A stretch of 64,000 nt of DNA, from assembly GCA_037501455.1 (NCBI GenBank), contig CM074857.1:32756001-32820000 (forward strand), given 5' to 3'. Position numbers and translations under genes: made by a program. The notes beneath the pieces are model-generated. The model was not told the origin of the DNA. It did not search any database and saw only the letters and a program-made list of their open reading frames with translations. This DNA is from Lantana camara. Lineage: Eukaryota > Streptophyta > Magnoliopsida > Lamiales > Verbenaceae. Below, in pieces: positions 62,497-64,000 of this stretch; within the stretch, counting starts at the first letter, position 1; each line of letters opens with the position of its first letter.

Positions 62497-64000
62497 TGTT
62501 GGAAAACAGGAATCAGAAAGCAGCGGAATTTAAAAAAATTTCCCAACAAAAGGATCTTGGACTCGCAATCGTGTATCCAAATTCGTAGAGATCAAGAAAC
62601 TCACTTGGGTAGTAGCTTTCTTGACACGTTTTGAGCCGCCCTCAAACGCGCTTCATGCGGTAATGGCAACCCGTTCCTCGAAAGTCTCTTTCCACTTCAG
62701 AATCCATTGTAGGGATAACAATCCACACCAACCTGGATTCAAATCATTTATGGAAGTTCTTAACAATACAACATAAAGAAAGAAACATGAAACGAGAAAG
62801 AGATGATTGAGACTCCCTTCGAAAACCAGTTTTGCGAAAGTAGAAAACTGCCAGTTACAAAACCCTCGTGAAAAAATTCATCCTTCAGGATATGGACGAA
62901 CGATTTTCGCCATCTTCTTTGGTTCGATTTTTTCATTCGTTTCATATTGGGTTCAGAATCGTTTCATCATCCCTTCTGATCGTTTTGCTTGATCCCCACT
63001 TTTTGGCAAAGCTCGAATCTTCAAAACTTCTAACTTGAAGCTCTCTCGAGATAGTCCACCAACTTGGCTACAATCTAACTAGTAAGGATGCTAGTTCTCT
63101 AGTTAGTGTTTAGGCTTAACCTAGGGTTTCGTTTATCTTGGAGAAAGGATGGTGTTCAACACATGAACCAAAAGAATTGTCAATTAGCTCTAAGGGGAGC
63201 TCGAGCTCCCCTATTTATATGAGGGGAGGACCGAAAATTCCTAGTCCTTTATGGGCTAGGATTTTGGTCTCTCTCTCTCCTATTACTTGATCATCAAGTA
63301 ATTTGACTTTGACTTTGAATTCTAATTCAAATCAACTTTCAAGAGAGCTAAAAATATCCAAACTATTTTTGGATAATTTTATACTTTATTTATTTTAAAT
63401 AAATAACTTATTTTATCTAATTAATTAATTCATAATTAATTAACTAGATGATTTTTCTCCAAAATAAGACTTTCTTTTTAATTCAAAATTAAACCAAAGT
63501 CTATTAAATAATTAATCACATAAATAAATATACACATATATTTACACACGTGTGAGACACGTGTCACAATGACACGTGTCACTCACGTGAGCCACACGTG
63601 TGGTTCACACGTGTGGAACCCTCTAGGCCCGATTAACTCGTTTAATCATTTTCAAGCCTTAACTCATGTAACCAAGTTGTTGTGTGTGACCCTCTAGGTT
63701 CTCAATTCAATTAGCAGCGACCCTAATTAATTAATTCACTAATTAATTAATCAGTCCACAGATTAAACGACCATAGTCTAGCAATAGGTGTTTAACCCCT
63801 AGCTGAATTGGAATGTTCGAATTCGACAGAACCTTTAAGTCATTGATTCATGTGAGATATAATCCTCCTACTTACTATCTCTCAACCAAGATCTAGGGTA
63901 AGGGAATAATTAGAACCCTAATAATCTGGTCTTAAAGCTAAGTGCATTTCATATCCATTTGATCTCAATCCAAGAAACCCTTTTCTTGATGTCTTGATCT
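62497..64000 (-). repeat. Copia-2 5' LTR, cut by the window edge
   Basis: It starts TGTTGGAAAACAGG at 62497 (the LTR end on the minus strand) and follows 54688-56190 closely. The main difference is a 24-bp insertion near 63590 that adds two CACGTG boxes. Confidence 0.9.

Overview
This is plant nuclear DNA, almost certainly from a eudicot whose species I cannot name. The left edge holds the 5' part of a host bZIP transcription-factor gene (GBF4-like, minus strand, 1-633). Everything to the right is nested transposable elements and an integrated pararetrovirus. There are no bacterial genes, CRISPR arrays or rRNA genes.

Layout. (1) 1-633: bZIP gene; 634-1081: its promoter. (2) 1082-1671, 18548-19294 and 31673-32167: three pieces of one AT-rich repeat whose two ~290-bp arms are inverted and each carry a tRNA-like block. 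(3) 1672-18547: a head-to-tail array of an endogenous caulimovirid (family Caulimoviridae, clade uncertain, layout closest to florendo/petuvirus-like elements), inserted in (AT)n. It has a partial unit 0, a full unit A (3454 to ~10349) and a full unit B (10901-18547, ~7.64 kb from primer site to primer site). Gene order is P1 (possible movement-protein remnant), P2 (capsid, CCHC finger, aspartic protease), P3 (reverse transcriptase-RNase H), two small unknown genes P4 and P5, and P6 (448 aa). Units A and B are nearly identical but carry different defects. (4) 19295-31667: Tat-1, a complete Ty3/gypsy element of the Tat type with 813-bp LTRs, target duplication AATAT, a broken gag, an open pol and a spliced antisense gene. 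(5) 32211-42640: a small hAT-like MITE split by a Copia element with tRNA-Met primer site. The Copia LTR is present twice: a solo LTR carrying a LINE insertion, and a second LTR still joined to its primer site. Between them lie a duplicated flank and a truncated Tat element (Tat-2, minus strand). (6) 42773-46304: a CACTA transposon (target duplication ATT) holding a Tat solo LTR and a possible Pack-MULE. (7) 46433 to ~54687: Tat-3, with 5' LTR, gag and pol, broken by frameshifts and stops and carrying a hAT MITE. (8) ~54688-64000: a second Copia element on the minus strand with ~2.25-kb LTRs, a decayed pol and an unusual leader.

How it works together. The viral array supplies promoter, leader, primer site and polyadenylation signal in each repeat, so genome-length transcripts could be made, but no unit looks competent: A lacks its primer site and the P4 start, while B has a capsid-gene frameshift and a leader deletion. 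The signals most worth following are the pararetrovirus layout (P4/P5, shrunken P1, an AUG-free first leader exon ending in a strong splice donor, splice-acceptor-like sequence before P4, P5 and P6), the 220-bp inverted repeat over the leader, the spliced antisense gene of Tat-1, and the repeated hairpin and G-box motifs in the right-hand Copia element.
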